Of a stretch of DNA of 64,000 nt, positions 40,801 to 50,765 are shown piece after piece. Every line of letters begins with the position of its first letter. Within the stretch, counting starts at the first letter, position 1. The DNA is from a bacterium (lineage in GTDB: Bacteria; Bacteroidota; Ignavibacteria; Kapaibacteriales; UBA2268). Where the stretch lies: assembly GCA_024711295.1 (NCBI GenBank), contig JANJTB010000016.1, positions 1 through 64,000 of the forward strand, read 5' to 3'. The notes beneath the pieces were generated by a model that did no database searches, had not been told where the DNA came from, and was given only the letters and a program-made list of their open reading frames with translations. The translations under genes were made by a program, and so were the position numbers.

Positions 40801-43201
40801 CTACAAACATATCGGCTGTTAAGTTAGCAGTTCCTGATGGTACAGGTGTTACGGAGTGAGGTCCGAAATTTGAACGCTGATAAACATAACCTGATATAAC
40901 AGGATTACCTTTGAAGTCAACTTTGATGGAATAAGATTCATCATCACCATTGCCACCTGCTTTTTCTACCCATTGCAAAATGCCTCCGGGAGTGTACTTT
41001 GCTACATAAATGTCATAATCTGCAAATTCAGGATTAGTTCCTGCACCGGTCAGTTTGATGCTGCCAAAGTCAGCTTCCTTGCTGAATTTACCCGTAGTAA
41101 ATATGTTGCCCGAGTCGTCGGTATCAATGGATGTACCTTCATCGAAATAGAGTCCGCCGTTTGATTTAGCCCAAAGCATCTTTCCATCTGAGGCGTACTT
41201 TGCAATAAAAATGTCATTACTACCGGCACTCTTGAGAAGGATATCGCCGAAATAGGCTTCACCGGTATATGCTCCGGTGACTATAATATTGCCAAATTTA
41301 TCAAGTGAAATTGAGTTGCCAAAATCTTCTCCTTTTCCTCCGGGTGTTCGAACCCAATCTACTGTTCCGTCAGGTAACAGCTTTGCTATGAATACATCAC
41401 TGCCACCTCTACCATAGGTTATTCTGTCGTCGTAACTGATTAATTTATTGAATCTGCCTGTTATATAAGAGTTTCCGAACTCGTCAATATCAATACCGGT
41501 GGCATAGTCAGAGAACTGTCCACCCAGAATTCTGTGCCAAATCAGTTTACCTTTGCTGTCGTGCTTTGTGACTATTATATCCTCTTCACCGACTGAATTG
41601 ATTTTTTTATCTCCAATATTAATTATCCCGGCAAAATGAGTTGCAGTATAAATATTACCAAATTTATCTATCTTGATTCCGGAGAACTGTCCCTGAATAC
41701 TATTTATAAAATCTGAACCGATTCTGTAAGCAAGTTCGGGATCTGAGGTTTCTGAAGAGCTGATTTGAGTAACCTTTACAAGGCAAACATCAGAAATAGT
41801 TTTTGGTATTCTTTTCCAATAATAGCTTCCGCCGCTTGCTTTATTTGAAATTAGCTTCCAGGTATTTCCGTTATCGTAACTGTATTCGATTCTAACTGTA
41901 TCTGTAGTTGGAATACCAGTCCAGGTAATCAATGTATCACTACCGACCAAAAACACTTCGCCACCGTTTGGATGCGTAACAATCAATTTACTTTTCTCAG
42001 GCATTTTCGGTTGATATGCAGCAGAAACAAAAAAACGTGCAGGGCAGAGATTATTGAATATTTCCATTCTTGCCCAGTTGAATGTAGGACTTTCCGGTGC
42101 AGTATAAGATATTTTCAACTGCATGGACTGGCCCTTAGCAATGATGAATTTTCGTGGATATACATCGAAGGCGGGATTGTCGAACTTAATGTCAGAAACA
42201 TTCATACTGCCACTGTTGGCAGTAAGTGTAATAATGGTATCGCGTGTTGTTCCGGGTAATGCATTCCGGAAAAATACTGACTCAGTGCTTAGTGTTACAC
42301 CTGGAGGTAATCCGCTTGGTAACTGATAAGGTAAAAGTCTGTTTACATTAAGCGGATAAAACTCAACGTCGGCAACTCTTTCGCCTTCTTTACAGGCAAT
42401 ATCGCTTTCCCAAACTATCTCGCAAGCTTCTGCTCCCTGAACTACCGTCAGAATAGAGCGGTAAATTTCTTCTGCCTGCTCTCGGGTGCTAACGTTTTCG
42501 AAATAGTTGCCACCTGTTGAGGTAGCAATATTCCTTAAAGAGGCAGGGCATGGCATACCCAAAGTGACAGCGAAGATAACAGCTCCCTGGTTAAGTGCTT
42601 CACCTATTATTGCCGATTCGTCAGGTGGAAAATTTGGCAAACCATCAGTCATCATTACGATGATTTTTTTGAAAGGTCTGGGCCTGCTCATTATTAATCC
42701 GCCAAAATTGTCGTCAATTAGTGCAGCATTGTAATTTGTACCCCCTGATGCGAATAAATCATTTACTTTAGTATTTAATATTAATCTGTCATTTGTGAAA
42801 TCCTGAATCAAATGATTAGTGCTGTTGAATGCTACAATTGCACATTCTGATTGTCCCTTGGGGAGTGCCTGTATCCAGGCTCTTGCTGCTGATTTTGCCA
42901 ATTCCAGATAGCGTCCCAGCATCGAACCGGAAGCATCCATTACAAGTACTGTTGATACAGGTTCGAGCACTATTCTTGAATTACACGTTACTGAGATAAT
43001 ATTTCTGTCGTTTCCTTCTTCTCTTATGCTGAAATCTGACGGACTCAGGTTAGTCAATTGTGAATCAAGAGCATTAAAAGCTAGAAACTTAGCACGCATT
43101 TTTGGAAATTGGCTATTATCAATATCAAACATATCGAATCTTTGCGAATAGGTATCATTCGCAATTAACAGTATAATTATACTAAGTAAAATGCTTTTCA
43201 T
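37820..43201 (-). CDS. Giant T9SS exoprotein: VWA domain, SBBP-like repeats and ASH/Ig repeats
   Basis: A 1793-residue secreted protein. The ATG at 43201 is preferred to an upstream GTG because it gives a standard signal peptide ending NDTYSQ. A VWA domain (~80-255) has a full MIDAS DASGS and TDGLPN. An Ig-like segment and HPNGGEVFLVGSDTLITWTG follow, then about seven SBBP-like repeats (VDKFGNIYVTG-type: IDKFGNIYTATHF, IDEFGNSYITGRF, LDKFGNIIVTGAY). Next come at least five ASH/choice-of-anchor-D type repeats (DFGKVPVG, LTIKFNS, LKFIPL) and a T9SS tail (ITPNPADSDIMILLN, SGKYFISLI, FIIRK). It is likely a surface or released adhesion/scaffold protein; no enzyme motif. Confidence 0.9.
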   Translation of the reverse strand: MKSILLSIIILLIANDTYSQRFDMFDIDNSQFPKMRAKFLAFNALDSQLTNLSPSDFSIREEGNDRNIISVTCNSRIVLEPVSTVLVMDASGSMLGRYLELAKSAARAWIQALPKGQSECAIVAFNSTNHLIQDFTNDRLILNTKVNDLFASGGTNYNAALIDDNFGGLIMSRPRPFKKIIVMMTDGLPNFPPDESAIIGEALNQGAVIFAVTLGMPCPASLRNIATSTGGNYFENVSTREQAEEIYRSILTVVQGAEACEIVWESDIACKEGERVADVEFYPLNVNRLLPYQLPSGLPPGVTLSTESVFFRNALPGTTRDTIITLTANSGSMNVSDIKFDNPAFDVYPRKFIIAKGQSMQLKISYTAPESPTFNWARMEIFNNLCPARFFVSAAYQPKMPEKSKLIVTHPNGGEVFLVGSDTLITWTGIPTTDTVRIEYSYDNGNTWKLISNKASGGSYYWKRIPKTISDVCLVKVTQISSSETSDPELAYRIGSDFINSIQGQFSGIKIDKFGNIYTATHFAGIINIGDKKINSVGEEDIIVTKHDSKGKLIWHRILGGQFSDYATGIDIDEFGNSYITGRFNKLISYDDRITYGRGGSDVFIAKLLPDGTVDWVRTPGGKGEDFGNSISLDKFGNIIVTGAYTGEAYFGDILLKSAGSNDIFIAKYASDGKMLWAKSNGGLYFDEGTSIDTDDSGNIFTTGKFSKEADFGSIKLTGAGTNPEFADYDIYVAKYTPGGILQWVEKAGGNGDDESYSIKVDFKGNPVISGYVYQRSNFGPHSVTPVPSGTANLTADMFVAKMDAQGQFIWAKSAGGKGNDFAYALEVDSSNRIHVAGTYYLDANFGKFNLKSKGFHDVSVAQYDTDGNILSVKSAGGLGTDMGMSIALDALGNHFIAGYFTQAGTFGTKILTTDIGLSDTYVWGAGGGRNDLQTDISDSLWAIVQPLINARNIDMGDVFVGSMSDTVVSDFIINISDFDCFIEKVILTGAEQSAFRMLTPITNTNIQGKSALSGSFEFRPFKTGNHSADLIIYTQSDTLYRKITGVGLVPELEIANTVIDFGKVPVGESKDTLNAASVVNKSSKIINILDTKYGPPNDKDFKTISGGGSITLGVGESAKLSLRFTPSIIGKTSGTLEFHYDVTGSPAIIQLLGEGVNPNPDINIANNILEDLFCQGNTESEITVSNNGSKDLIIDKLYFEGNNSDEFTIISSLPLTIKPFSSVNLTIKFNSVNPGFKTASLVAESNANPNALYKVPFTLNFNGVKASPDRDNIDFGVLNLNQPSTQNVIIRNTGNYAGYFVLNNLNNFITDKTAIYLLPNQSVGLDIIFSGSANEGSFSEKLVITDTLCKSISEIRLKADVKQRIGPVLAANFKGFGILNCSTVKSEKFLVSNNGNETLLINSIKIEGDDSESFKIGNYDNTSILPGENEEIILEFIPLKTGLNKAELVIISNSEGNPEVRYSISGNFEITDYSVMDKNIDLGIVNQSDSKQSSFTVFNNGTVSNYFTFSTSDKIEISLPGINIGPGESAIIDFEWKSNATIGNYTESIMIVDEICNITDKIEINTVVIGKPRMTLNVLDAQAYTGDKINLHFEISDTESLEFIDVDKISFSLKYNSTMLYPDYDANLNISDGVGIIKIENIDFDKTKGFSLTLPFISGLGNSLESQLEIINFTTNNNLVGTNTNNGKFTSLGICLEGGARLYNHTEDGGIISITPNPADSDIMILLNLIESGITYLNIYDVNGVVTETISLDGVMGTTEILIPSKILSSGKYFISLITPSFRQTESFIIRK

Positions 43202-43327
43202 ACTCTTACTTTGGATTTGCACGAGAAAAAAAACTAAATTAATTTTTTTTTTCGATTATTGCAAATTAATAATTATTCACATAAATTTCAAATGTTCTTC
43301 AAAGAAATCAAGTGAGAAAACCAAAGT

Positions 43328-46249
43328 TTATTTTTTGATGAATTTTGATGTATAATTGCCTGTTTTAATAATGTACATACCTGCTGAAAAATGAGATAGA
43401 TCGATTGTTATTAAGGCAGACTCATTATTCTGATAATCATTAATTATCTGACGAAAAACTTCAACTCCCATGTAATTAAATATCCTGATAGTATTATCAG
43501 AATATCTGCTGAAATTGTCATATTGAATATTAATTACATTTTCGGATGGGTTAGGATATAATTTCAGACTAGCATTATCAAATTCAAAACTTTTTACAGA
43601 AACCAATACTGAAATTGGAGAAGTATAAATTGTATCTCCGCAAATTGAACTTATTCTGCAAACATACTTTTCATCAGAATCTGATTCTTCTGAATTGATT
43701 ATTCTAAGAGTTTGTGTGGCAGTACCTTTATATTTATCATTGTCCAAGAGTAATTGATTATTCCGAAACCATCTGAATGAAAATGACTTGCTGATGTCGA
43801 AATGTTGTTCCGAGAAAAGAACGTTTATCAAAATATCTTTATTTATTCCTGATTGTATGGAATTCTCTACTGGTTTGGCTGAGTTAATTCTGATGACAGC
43901 CAAATTTATATCAGGAGTTTGGGTTGTCAGCTGAGGGTTAAAATTCTCTATTATGCAATAATATTTACCGGCAATTTCTGTATTAAATGAATCTAATGTA
44001 AGTTTTGGGTTTTTGGCATTTTCGATTGGAGTATCATTATAAAACCAGGAGTATGATTTGATGCTTCCTACAGCATTTACAAAAAGCTCAATTTTGGAGT
44101 CTTCGCATAAATCAGTAGATTTTGATGAATTTAATATTAATATTTCTGAGTCATTGGTTTCGAAAGAATAAATATCAGAGTCTGTAATATACGAACCTTT
44201 GGAAAATGAGCGTACCTGCCAATAGTATTTTTTACCTAATTCAAGTGTTTTTGTCAGCCTGAATAAAGAATCTGTAATGAAAGTCTTACCGGTAACAATT
44301 TTGGTAAATGACTCATCTTCGGCTATTTGTACTCTGTAATAATTATTATTCAGATTATGCATCCAGACCAAAGTTGGAAGAATGCTGGTTTTTTCCTGAT
44401 TATCCAAAGGAGAAACAAGTACGGTCTTGTCAGGAATTGTGTGGAATTCACACACGTCCGACCATGGCGATAACTTTGAGGAGTTTCGCCATTTAACTCT
44501 AGCAAAATAGGCTTTACCCTTTAGTAGTTCAGTTTTGAGTGTATATGATGTATCCAACAGTTCTACCCCTTTGGCTATAATATTCCTGAAGTTTATATCA
44601 TCAGAAACTTCTACGTCGTAGTTGAACGCCGCTGGTACTTTAGCCCACTTAATTATCGGTAAAAGGGAATTATCATAACTCTTATTTGCTGGAGATTTAA
44701 TAACTGTTCGCTGTGTATATCCAATCTGAAATGTAATGGTTTCGCCAGGAGATCCGATATTATAAATTTCAATATTTACATTCTTGGGAGAGTTCAGACT
44801 TAAGCTTGGATTGGTGAACGCTCCTATTGATGTTCTGTCAAAATCTTTAGTAAAGTGAGCTGCACCGATATTCCCATCAATGACAGAGCTTCCGTCGGGG
44901 CGAAGCAAGTATATTTCATCAGGTGGTCCCTGGGCATTTCCCTGATATGCACGTTCGTTGTTGATGTAATAAACCAAAAGTCCATTGCCGGGAATTCTAC
45001 TGTCGTAAGTTGCAGTTTTCTTTCGGTATTCCAAAATTAAAAAATCTTCAGAGTTATCAATATTAATTTTATAAATATTACTGTCCGAGTGGGTTGTGGG
45101 GTAGAGTTTATAGGTACCTTCTTTGATTATTGTCGGAATTTTATCTACCCAGCCGGTATATTGATATTTTAGATAATTACACATAAATTGAGGTGGATTA
45201 GAAGTTTCGGACATTAAATCCCATACTCCGGTAGGGCGAAATCCGTCATAGTTGTAATGGTACAAATCCGGTGCTCCGAGCGTATGAAAGAACTCATGCA
45301 CAATTGTTCCAAGCCCATAGTTGTTGTCGAATGTCAGCTCAGAAATACCTACATTGTAATCAAGAACTTTTGCCCCATTTATTGTGGTTTTGGAATTGAA
45401 CATCCAGGAACGATGAGGCCAAAGCAAGGTACTCCAGCCTGTTGGAGTTCCTTTGAGAATAAAGGTGACATTATCAACATAGCCGTCATCATTCGAATCA
45501 AAATCAATATCTTTAGGAATGTCGGCAATTGCATATTCTAAAGCACGTTCTAACAAATAATTTTCGCGGTTTTTTCTTTGCTCATAACCATCATATCCAT
45601 CAGGATTACCTATTTCGCTATATGGAGAATAGAAGTTTCTGCTCCTGATGTCGGTGTAAGAAACTATTGTTTCTCTTTGAGGTGGATAAAAGTGTGTAGT
45701 AACGTCGAGTCTGTCGTACGAGGCAGCCATGTAATAATTTTTGAAAGAGACTTGTCCGGGATGATTATATAAATCATCATAGTCGCTAAATTTATCATTA
45801 TATTCAGTGTCTTTCAGAAATTTGATAAAAATTACTATATTGTTTAGCTTTCCTTCACGTGCAAGTAAATTAACATCATCTTTAGATTTTGAAAATTTGT
45901 CATAATTGGATTGAAATTCTTTACGATATTTTATTGACTCTTCATCAGGTTGTAACCACTTTTCGATCTTTAACCCAGCCGGGTTAATCCTGTCTGCTCT
46001 AAAAAGGGTAGTTACAATTTTTCCATCGGTTTGGTCGGATAAATAGTAATAACCGTCATTTCCCTGTTTGATAAAATATCCCTCGCTTGTGTGATAGTAA
46101 TTGAAAAATTCATCTCCGGATACATAGCATTCAATTACTGAACCATCGGGTTGTGATAGCTGTACAGGATAATTTTTAATAGGTGCGGAAACCAGATGGA
46201 CTGTCACCATAATAAATATAATAAATATCGCTAAAAGATGCTTTGTCAT
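43328..46249 (-). CDS. Secreted M6-family metalloprotease with Fn3/Ig-like and T9SS domains
   Basis: A 973-residue exoprotease. The ATG at 46249 is used; a TTG seven codons upstream is less likely. Signal peptide ends LVSA. The M6 (immune inhibitor A-like) peptidase occupies ~25-490. Its zinc motif is HEFFH (318-322) followed by TLGAPDLYHY and the Met-turn region VWDLMSET. A calcium-binding-like DFDSNDDGYVDNV precedes. Then come two Fn3-like repeats (SPANKSYDNSLLPIIKWAKVPA; SPLDNQEKTSILPTLVW), Ig-like regions, and the T9SS tail LYPNPSENVINIQYDN...FSAGMYIIKTG ending KFIKK. It should degrade extracellular proteins. The stretch of about 130 nt between it and the VWA gene suggests they could share a transcript. 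Confidence 0.92.
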   Translation of the reverse strand: MTKHLLAIFIIFIMVTVHLVSAPIKNYPVQLSQPDGSVIECYVSGDEFFNYYHTSEGYFIKQGNDGYYYLSDQTDGKIVTTLFRADRINPAGLKIEKWLQPDEESIKYRKEFQSNYDKFSKSKDDVNLLAREGKLNNIVIFIKFLKDTEYNDKFSDYDDLYNHPGQVSFKNYYMAASYDRLDVTTHFYPPQRETIVSYTDIRSRNFYSPYSEIGNPDGYDGYEQRKNRENYLLERALEYAIADIPKDIDFDSNDDGYVDNVTFILKGTPTGWSTLLWPHRSWMFNSKTTINGAKVLDYNVGISELTFDNNYGLGTIVHEFFHTLGAPDLYHYNYDGFRPTGVWDLMSETSNPPQFMCNYLKYQYTGWVDKIPTIIKEGTYKLYPTTHSDSNIYKINIDNSEDFLILEYRKKTATYDSRIPGNGLLVYYINNERAYQGNAQGPPDEIYLLRPDGSSVIDGNIGAAHFTKDFDRTSIGAFTNPSLSLNSPKNVNIEIYNIGSPGETITFQIGYTQRTVIKSPANKSYDNSLLPIIKWAKVPAAFNYDVEVSDDINFRNIIAKGVELLDTSYTLKTELLKGKAYFARVKWRNSSKLSPWSDVCEFHTIPDKTVLVSPLDNQEKTSILPTLVWMHNLNNNYYRVQIAEDESFTKIVTGKTFITDSLFRLTKTLELGKKYYWQVRSFSKGSYITDSDIYSFETNDSEILILNSSKSTDLCEDSKIELFVNAVGSIKSYSWFYNDTPIENAKNPKLTLDSFNTEIAGKYYCIIENFNPQLTTQTPDINLAVIRINSAKPVENSIQSGINKDILINVLFSEQHFDISKSFSFRWFRNNQLLLDNDKYKGTATQTLRIINSEESDSDEKYVCRISSICGDTIYTSPISVLVSVKSFEFDNASLKLYPNPSENVINIQYDNFSRYSDNTIRIFNYMGVEVFRQIINDYQNNESALITIDLSHFSAGMYIIKTGNYTSKFIKK

Positions 46250-46493
46250 CAAAATTATCCCGATTAACAAAAAAAATGTAACAATTTTATAAAAAAGACC
46301 AATTACAAATATAACTTAATTTCTTTTAAATATTAAAAATAACTGATAATTGGAATCAAAGTTAAATTTAATTTAATTGGTAAACCCAGCAAAATACAGC
46401 AAATCATAAAAATTACATCAATTTGTAACTAAACGATTTATCAAAGCGTCTATATATAAACAGTTTGCTAACATATTTCGAAAATCACAACAA

Positions 46494-49400
46494 ATGTACC
46501 GATATTTTCTAGTTTTCTTCTTGTTTGCTTTTGTAAATACCGCTTTTTCGCAGGTTAATGTTACAGTGCAATTTATACCGCCTCAATATAATATACAAAT
46601 GGATGCATTTCCTCTGATGAAACTAAATGTCAGGGTGAATGATGGAGGCAATCAGGTAGCAATTACTACCAAAGATGCTTATATATTGGAAGAAGCAATG
46701 GTATGTGAGCCAATCGAAGTTGGACCGGTTGTTGACGGCTGGCAAACTGTGAAATGGTACACCAAACTGACGGATTTCACCAAAATCGGTCAGGATAATA
46801 AAGATTATTTCGGTAATTTACTTGTTATATATAAAAATCAACCATACCGAACGTTAATTTCAGGAAATATTCAACAAGCTCCATATTTGATAGTAGTCAG
46901 CAGTATAACAAATTTACAGATCCGTGAAGCATACTGGCCTATCGTAACGCCGGGTAACTCTGTACCATATCCTTTAATGATCAGAGGATTTATGCGAGAT
47001 ACCCGTACCGGACAGCAGACTAATTTAAAAATTGACTCTATAAAAACCCGGACTCCATACTTCAAACATAAATGGCTTGGTCCTTTAATCGGGGAGAAAA
47101 GAGAGCCACCTGCAGAAATCGGTGTGGATATTGATTATCTGATAAATGTTTATTTCGAACCGGATAAATTTGGATATTTCCAAGATGTAATGACAATTTA
47201 TTTTAATAACGGAATGACGCGCCATATACCTCTATATGGAAATAGTTTTAAGGTTGAACTTGAGAAATTAATTGAGCTTGTCGAGCCTAAACCAGGTATG
47301 GCACTTGCTCCTTGTCAAAGTGTTACATTAAAATGGAAGGGGCATGACCCTGCTTATCCTGTTGACTTATATTACTCAATTGATGCAGGATTTAACTGGC
47401 GAAAAATTGACTATACCCAAGACTCTACATATCAATGGATTGTCCCAAATGTTGAGACACAATTTCTACATCTTAAGGTTAGACAAGATTTTCAGAACAG
47501 CAAAACGGAATTGCTCAGAGAAGACTTTTTCCCGGTATTCAGTGTCAATTATAATTACAGCGGTACACAACTTGCATCTGTAAACTCAATGGGCAAAGTG
47601 CTGTCGTGGGATTTGACATCTGCGGGTACTCCCACCATAATCAAAAGGCAACATATAGAGCTGAATGATGAGGAATCCGAGGAACGCTTCTATTCTTTTG
47701 GATTAGAATATTCGGCTGATGATAACAAGATTTTTGTAGGTTATCGAAATCTTTTGCTGCCTCCGGCAATTCGACGTGATACTATTGCTGTATTCGAAGG
47801 AATAAATGAATTTCCGGTACAGAAAATTGCTTTGCCACAAGGATTTATCACAAACAAAATTTACGCTGACAGACAAAAACAAACTTTGACTGCCTTTCCG
47901 CATTACGGCAACAGAATTTTACAATATTCTATGTTAACTGGGGCTCAAATTAAAGATATGTCGTTTGATTCGCCTATCATGGATATTGCATTTAATACCA
48001 GGACAGAAACAGCGGCAATTCTGTTTATTAATGGAAGAATCAAACTTTATAATTTGCCTGATTTTACAGTAATTGATGAACTTAATTTTGATATATTCCC
48101 TAACTTTCTTAAAATTGCATTTTCACCCAACGGTAAAATGCTTAGTATAGGCAGTCAGGCAGATGGATCAGGATTAAGAACAAACAGCTATCTTATAGAT
48201 ATTGCAACCAGACAGATTGTTAAAGTGTTTACACCGTCTTCGGGTAATCCTGTCGCTATGCAGTTTAATCCTACTTCCACTTCAGTAGTTGTAGGCTCCG
48301 AAACTGACAGACAAATAGCAATCTATGACCTCACTTCTACAGAAACTACATCTAACTTATTCGGTCACACCGAAAATATGACCGATATGAAGTTATCTCC
48401 AAATGGGCTTTCTATTATTTCAACATCATTATCAAAAAATGACAATATTGTTTATCGCACTTTTACTTATCCTCAGGAAGACCAAACTGACGGTTACTTA
48501 ATTATTGAGCAACCAAAGTTGAATCAGGAGATTGTAAAAATACCTAATGCTTATTTAGGAACTGATAACCTGCACTCAATTACCAGTGTTTGTAATCTTG
48601 GTCTTTCTATGGCAGATATATACGATGCCAGATTTAGAAATGGCACTCATTACAAACTTGTGGAAACATGGAACAGAGATACTGCACTTGCGAATCAGTG
48701 TTTCAATTTTGATATTGTTTTTAGTCCGCTTGATACTGGTATCATTCGTGATACTCTTATTATGTATCACTGTACTAAGCAATATCTTATTCCATTCGAG
48801 TCATATTCGTACTCAAGAAGAATAACCCTTTTGAGCAATAACGTTGATTTTGGCGAGGTATGTCTGGGTGATACATTAGTCAAAGAAATAGAATTATTTA
48901 GAAACGATGACCCTGCTCCTCTTAAACTGAATTATACCCAGCTATTAAGTAAAGAAGGTTTAGCATTCGGTTTGATTTTAGGAAAACGCGATTCAGTTCT
49001 TCAACCTGGAGAAGTGTATTTGTTAAAAGTTAGATTTGTACCTAACGCTATTGGTCTGCAAACAGGAGATATTCAAATATACCATTCTAATCAAAACAAA
49101 TACATTACAATCTCAAAAGTTCAGGGAACCGGTATTGGTTCTTATCTGGAGTTATCGCACGAGACATTAAGGTTTATACCTGAGCAAACCACAAGAGAGA
49201 TTACCATGAAGAATACCGGTGTTACTGATGTCTTTTTTGAGCAATTCAGAGTATCACCCGCAGGAGCATTCGAGGTGCTTACTCAGGCAGGTTTCAATCT
49301 TAAGCCGGGTGAGGTTAAGACAATTCAGGTTAGATGGAATGGTGTTGACGAAACACCTGCCCAGTTAATAACAGATGCAAATCCATGTCTGGTGCAGAAA

Positions 49401-50120
49401 TATATTCCTCTTAATTTTTACAGGGGTGGAAGCCAAATCACGATTCCTACTGTTACTGCTGAAGCTTACAGCGAGAATGTTAGAATTCCGATTGTCTATA
49501 CTAATACCGAAAATGGTGAATATAAAGGAATAAGAGATTTCGAAGCTTCGTTTGATTTAGATTACAGATTGTTTTTACCAAGAAGAATTGAAACTAAATA
49601 CAACTCTGCAGAAATTACATCCAATCGCGTTAATTCGAACGTTAGAACTTTTGGTATCAAAGTCAGTGGTGATTTTGCTCTAAAAGATACTATTGCAACT
49701 ATCATTGGTGTAGCTGGATTAAGCGAAATAGACAGAACACCGATTACTTACAACGAAAATTCACCCGGTTGGAGTAAATTCATTTCTACCGTAACAATTC
49801 CTGGTGAGCTTATAATATCCGGAATATGTGAAGACAGATATGTCATAAAACTAAACTCCAAGATTAAAGAAGTGATGGTAATACCCAATCCTGTTTCGAT
49901 GATGGCTAAAATAAGCTACGAACTGTCAGAAGATTCTTATGTTGACTTTGACCTTGTTGACAACAACGGTGTAGTTCACAATTTAATTAAGAAGTTGTCT
50001 GCTTTCAAGGGTAATAATACAACAGATATTGATATTTCATCATTTGGTACAGGTAATTACAAACTTAGAATAACTGCCGGATCGGAGTTTTTGACCAGAA
50101 ATATAATAATATTGAGATAA
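46494..50120 (+). CDS. Giant secreted WD40/ASH repeat protein with T9SS-like tail
   Basis: A 1208-residue protein with a signal peptide ending NTAFSQ. A first beta-rich region (~20-260) contains a KPGMALAPCQSVTLKWKG Ig-like start. It is followed by a WD40-type propeller (~355-660; KVLSWDLTSAG, FSPNGKMLSIGSQ, FGHTENMTDMKLSPNGLSIIS). ASH/Ig-like repeats come next (NVDFGEVCLGD, LLKVRFVPNAIG, EITMKNTGVTDVFF). The C-terminus, VIPNPVSMMAKISYELS...SFGTGNYKLRITAG ending IIILR, matches T9SS type A tails. Start codon is ATG with no strong Shine-Dalgarno. nadD begins 2 nt after its stop. Role unknown, likely surface-associated. Confidence 0.88.
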   Translation: MYRYFLVFFLFAFVNTAFSQVNVTVQFIPPQYNIQMDAFPLMKLNVRVNDGGNQVAITTKDAYILEEAMVCEPIEVGPVVDGWQTVKWYTKLTDFTKIGQDNKDYFGNLLVIYKNQPYRTLISGNIQQAPYLIVVSSITNLQIREAYWPIVTPGNSVPYPLMIRGFMRDTRTGQQTNLKIDSIKTRTPYFKHKWLGPLIGEKREPPAEIGVDIDYLINVYFEPDKFGYFQDVMTIYFNNGMTRHIPLYGNSFKVELEKLIELVEPKPGMALAPCQSVTLKWKGHDPAYPVDLYYSIDAGFNWRKIDYTQDSTYQWIVPNVETQFLHLKVRQDFQNSKTELLREDFFPVFSVNYNYSGTQLASVNSMGKVLSWDLTSAGTPTIIKRQHIELNDEESEERFYSFGLEYSADDNKIFVGYRNLLLPPAIRRDTIAVFEGINEFPVQKIALPQGFITNKIYADRQKQTLTAFPHYGNRILQYSMLTGAQIKDMSFDSPIMDIAFNTRTETAAILFINGRIKLYNLPDFTVIDELNFDIFPNFLKIAFSPNGKMLSIGSQADGSGLRTNSYLIDIATRQIVKVFTPSSGNPVAMQFNPTSTSVVVGSETDRQIAIYDLTSTETTSNLFGHTENMTDMKLSPNGLSIISTSLSKNDNIVYRTFTYPQEDQTDGYLIIEQPKLNQEIVKIPNAYLGTDNLHSITSVCNLGLSMADIYDARFRNGTHYKLVETWNRDTALANQCFNFDIVFSPLDTGIIRDTLIMYHCTKQYLIPFESYSYSRRITLLSNNVDFGEVCLGDTLVKEIELFRNDDPAPLKLNYTQLLSKEGLAFGLILGKRDSVLQPGEVYLLKVRFVPNAIGLQTGDIQIYHSNQNKYITISKVQGTGIGSYLELSHETLRFIPEQTTREITMKNTGVTDVFFEQFRVSPAGAFEVLTQAGFNLKPGEVKTIQVRWNGVDETPAQLITDANPCLVQKYIPLNFYRGGSQITIPTVTAEAYSENVRIPIVYTNTENGEYKGIRDFEASFDLDYRLFLPRRIETKYNSAEITSNRVNSNVRTFGIKVSGDFALKDTIATIIGVAGLSEIDRTPITYNENSPGWSKFISTVTIPGELIISGICEDRYVIKLNSKIKEVMVIPNPVSMMAKISYELSEDSYVDFDLVDNNGVVHNLIKKLSAFKGNNTTDIDISSFGTGNYKLRITAGSEFLTRNIIILR

Positions 50121-50122
50121 TT

Positions 50123-50725
50123 ATGACTAAGGTCGGGATTTTAGGTGGCTCATTCAATCCCGTGCATACGGCTCATATTAAAATTGCTTTGGCAATGAGC
50201 AGGCAACTCAACACTGAAAAAGTGTTGTTTATACCTTGTTATGCATCACCATTCAAAGATAGAAGTGAGTACAAGGTATCAGATTTTCACAGAATTGAAA
50301 TGCTGAAGAAAGCTCTATGCAATTATCCCCAATTCGAAATTGAGGATTATGAGATTACCAAAAGTGAAACAAGCTTTACTATAGATACTTTAAAATTTTT
50401 AAAGAAAAAATACCAGAGCTCCCAGCTTATTTTACTTATGGGTGCAGATCAAAGCATATCATTCGAAAAATGGAAATCATGGCAAGAAATACTTCAGCAG
50501 GTTACTTTATGTATCGCACGCAGAGATGGAAATGAAGTACTATTGAGCAGTGTTGTTGAAAAGTATATTATAACCCATAATTTACAAGTAGAATATTTGG
50601 ATTATCAGGAATTGATGATATCTTCAAAGTTAATTCGCGACAAGATAGCTAAAAATGACTCAGTCTTTGGATTAGTACCTGAAACAGTTGAGGAATATAT
50701 TATTTCGAATAATTTATATAGATAA
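50123..50725 (+). CDS. nadD: Nicotinate-nucleotide adenylyltransferase
   Basis: A 200-residue nucleotidyltransferase that adenylates nicotinate mononucleotide in NAD synthesis. Motifs are GILGGSFNPVHTAH (5-18), FIPCYASPFKD, FTIDTLKFLKKKY, LLMGADQSISFEKWKSWQEI and ISSKLIRDKI, with the Ser-Ser-x-x-Ile-Arg end motif. The nucleotide-binding signature is HTAH rather than the usual H-x-G-H, a single Gly-to-Ala change worth noting. It begins 2 nt after a giant T9SS gene, an unusual partner; the pair may simply share a promoter. Length is normal. Confidence 0.94.
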   Translation: MTKVGILGGSFNPVHTAHIKIALAMSRQLNTEKVLFIPCYASPFKDRSEYKVSDFHRIEMLKKALCNYPQFEIEDYEITKSETSFTIDTLKFLKKKYQSSQLILLMGADQSISFEKWKSWQEILQQVTLCIARRDGNEVLLSSVVEKYIITHNLQVEYLDYQELMISSKLIRDKIAKNDSVFGLVPETVEEYIISNNLYR

Positions 50726-50765
50726 CTTATTTTTCAGTATTACACATATTATCGTTAATATATAT

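Noticed and set aside
40588-42734. Opposite-strand and alternative-frame frames of 60-95 codons inside the VWA/SBBP gene
   Set aside because: They lie wholly within a well-supported long gene, lack recognisable domains and follow the repeat periodicity of the host gene.
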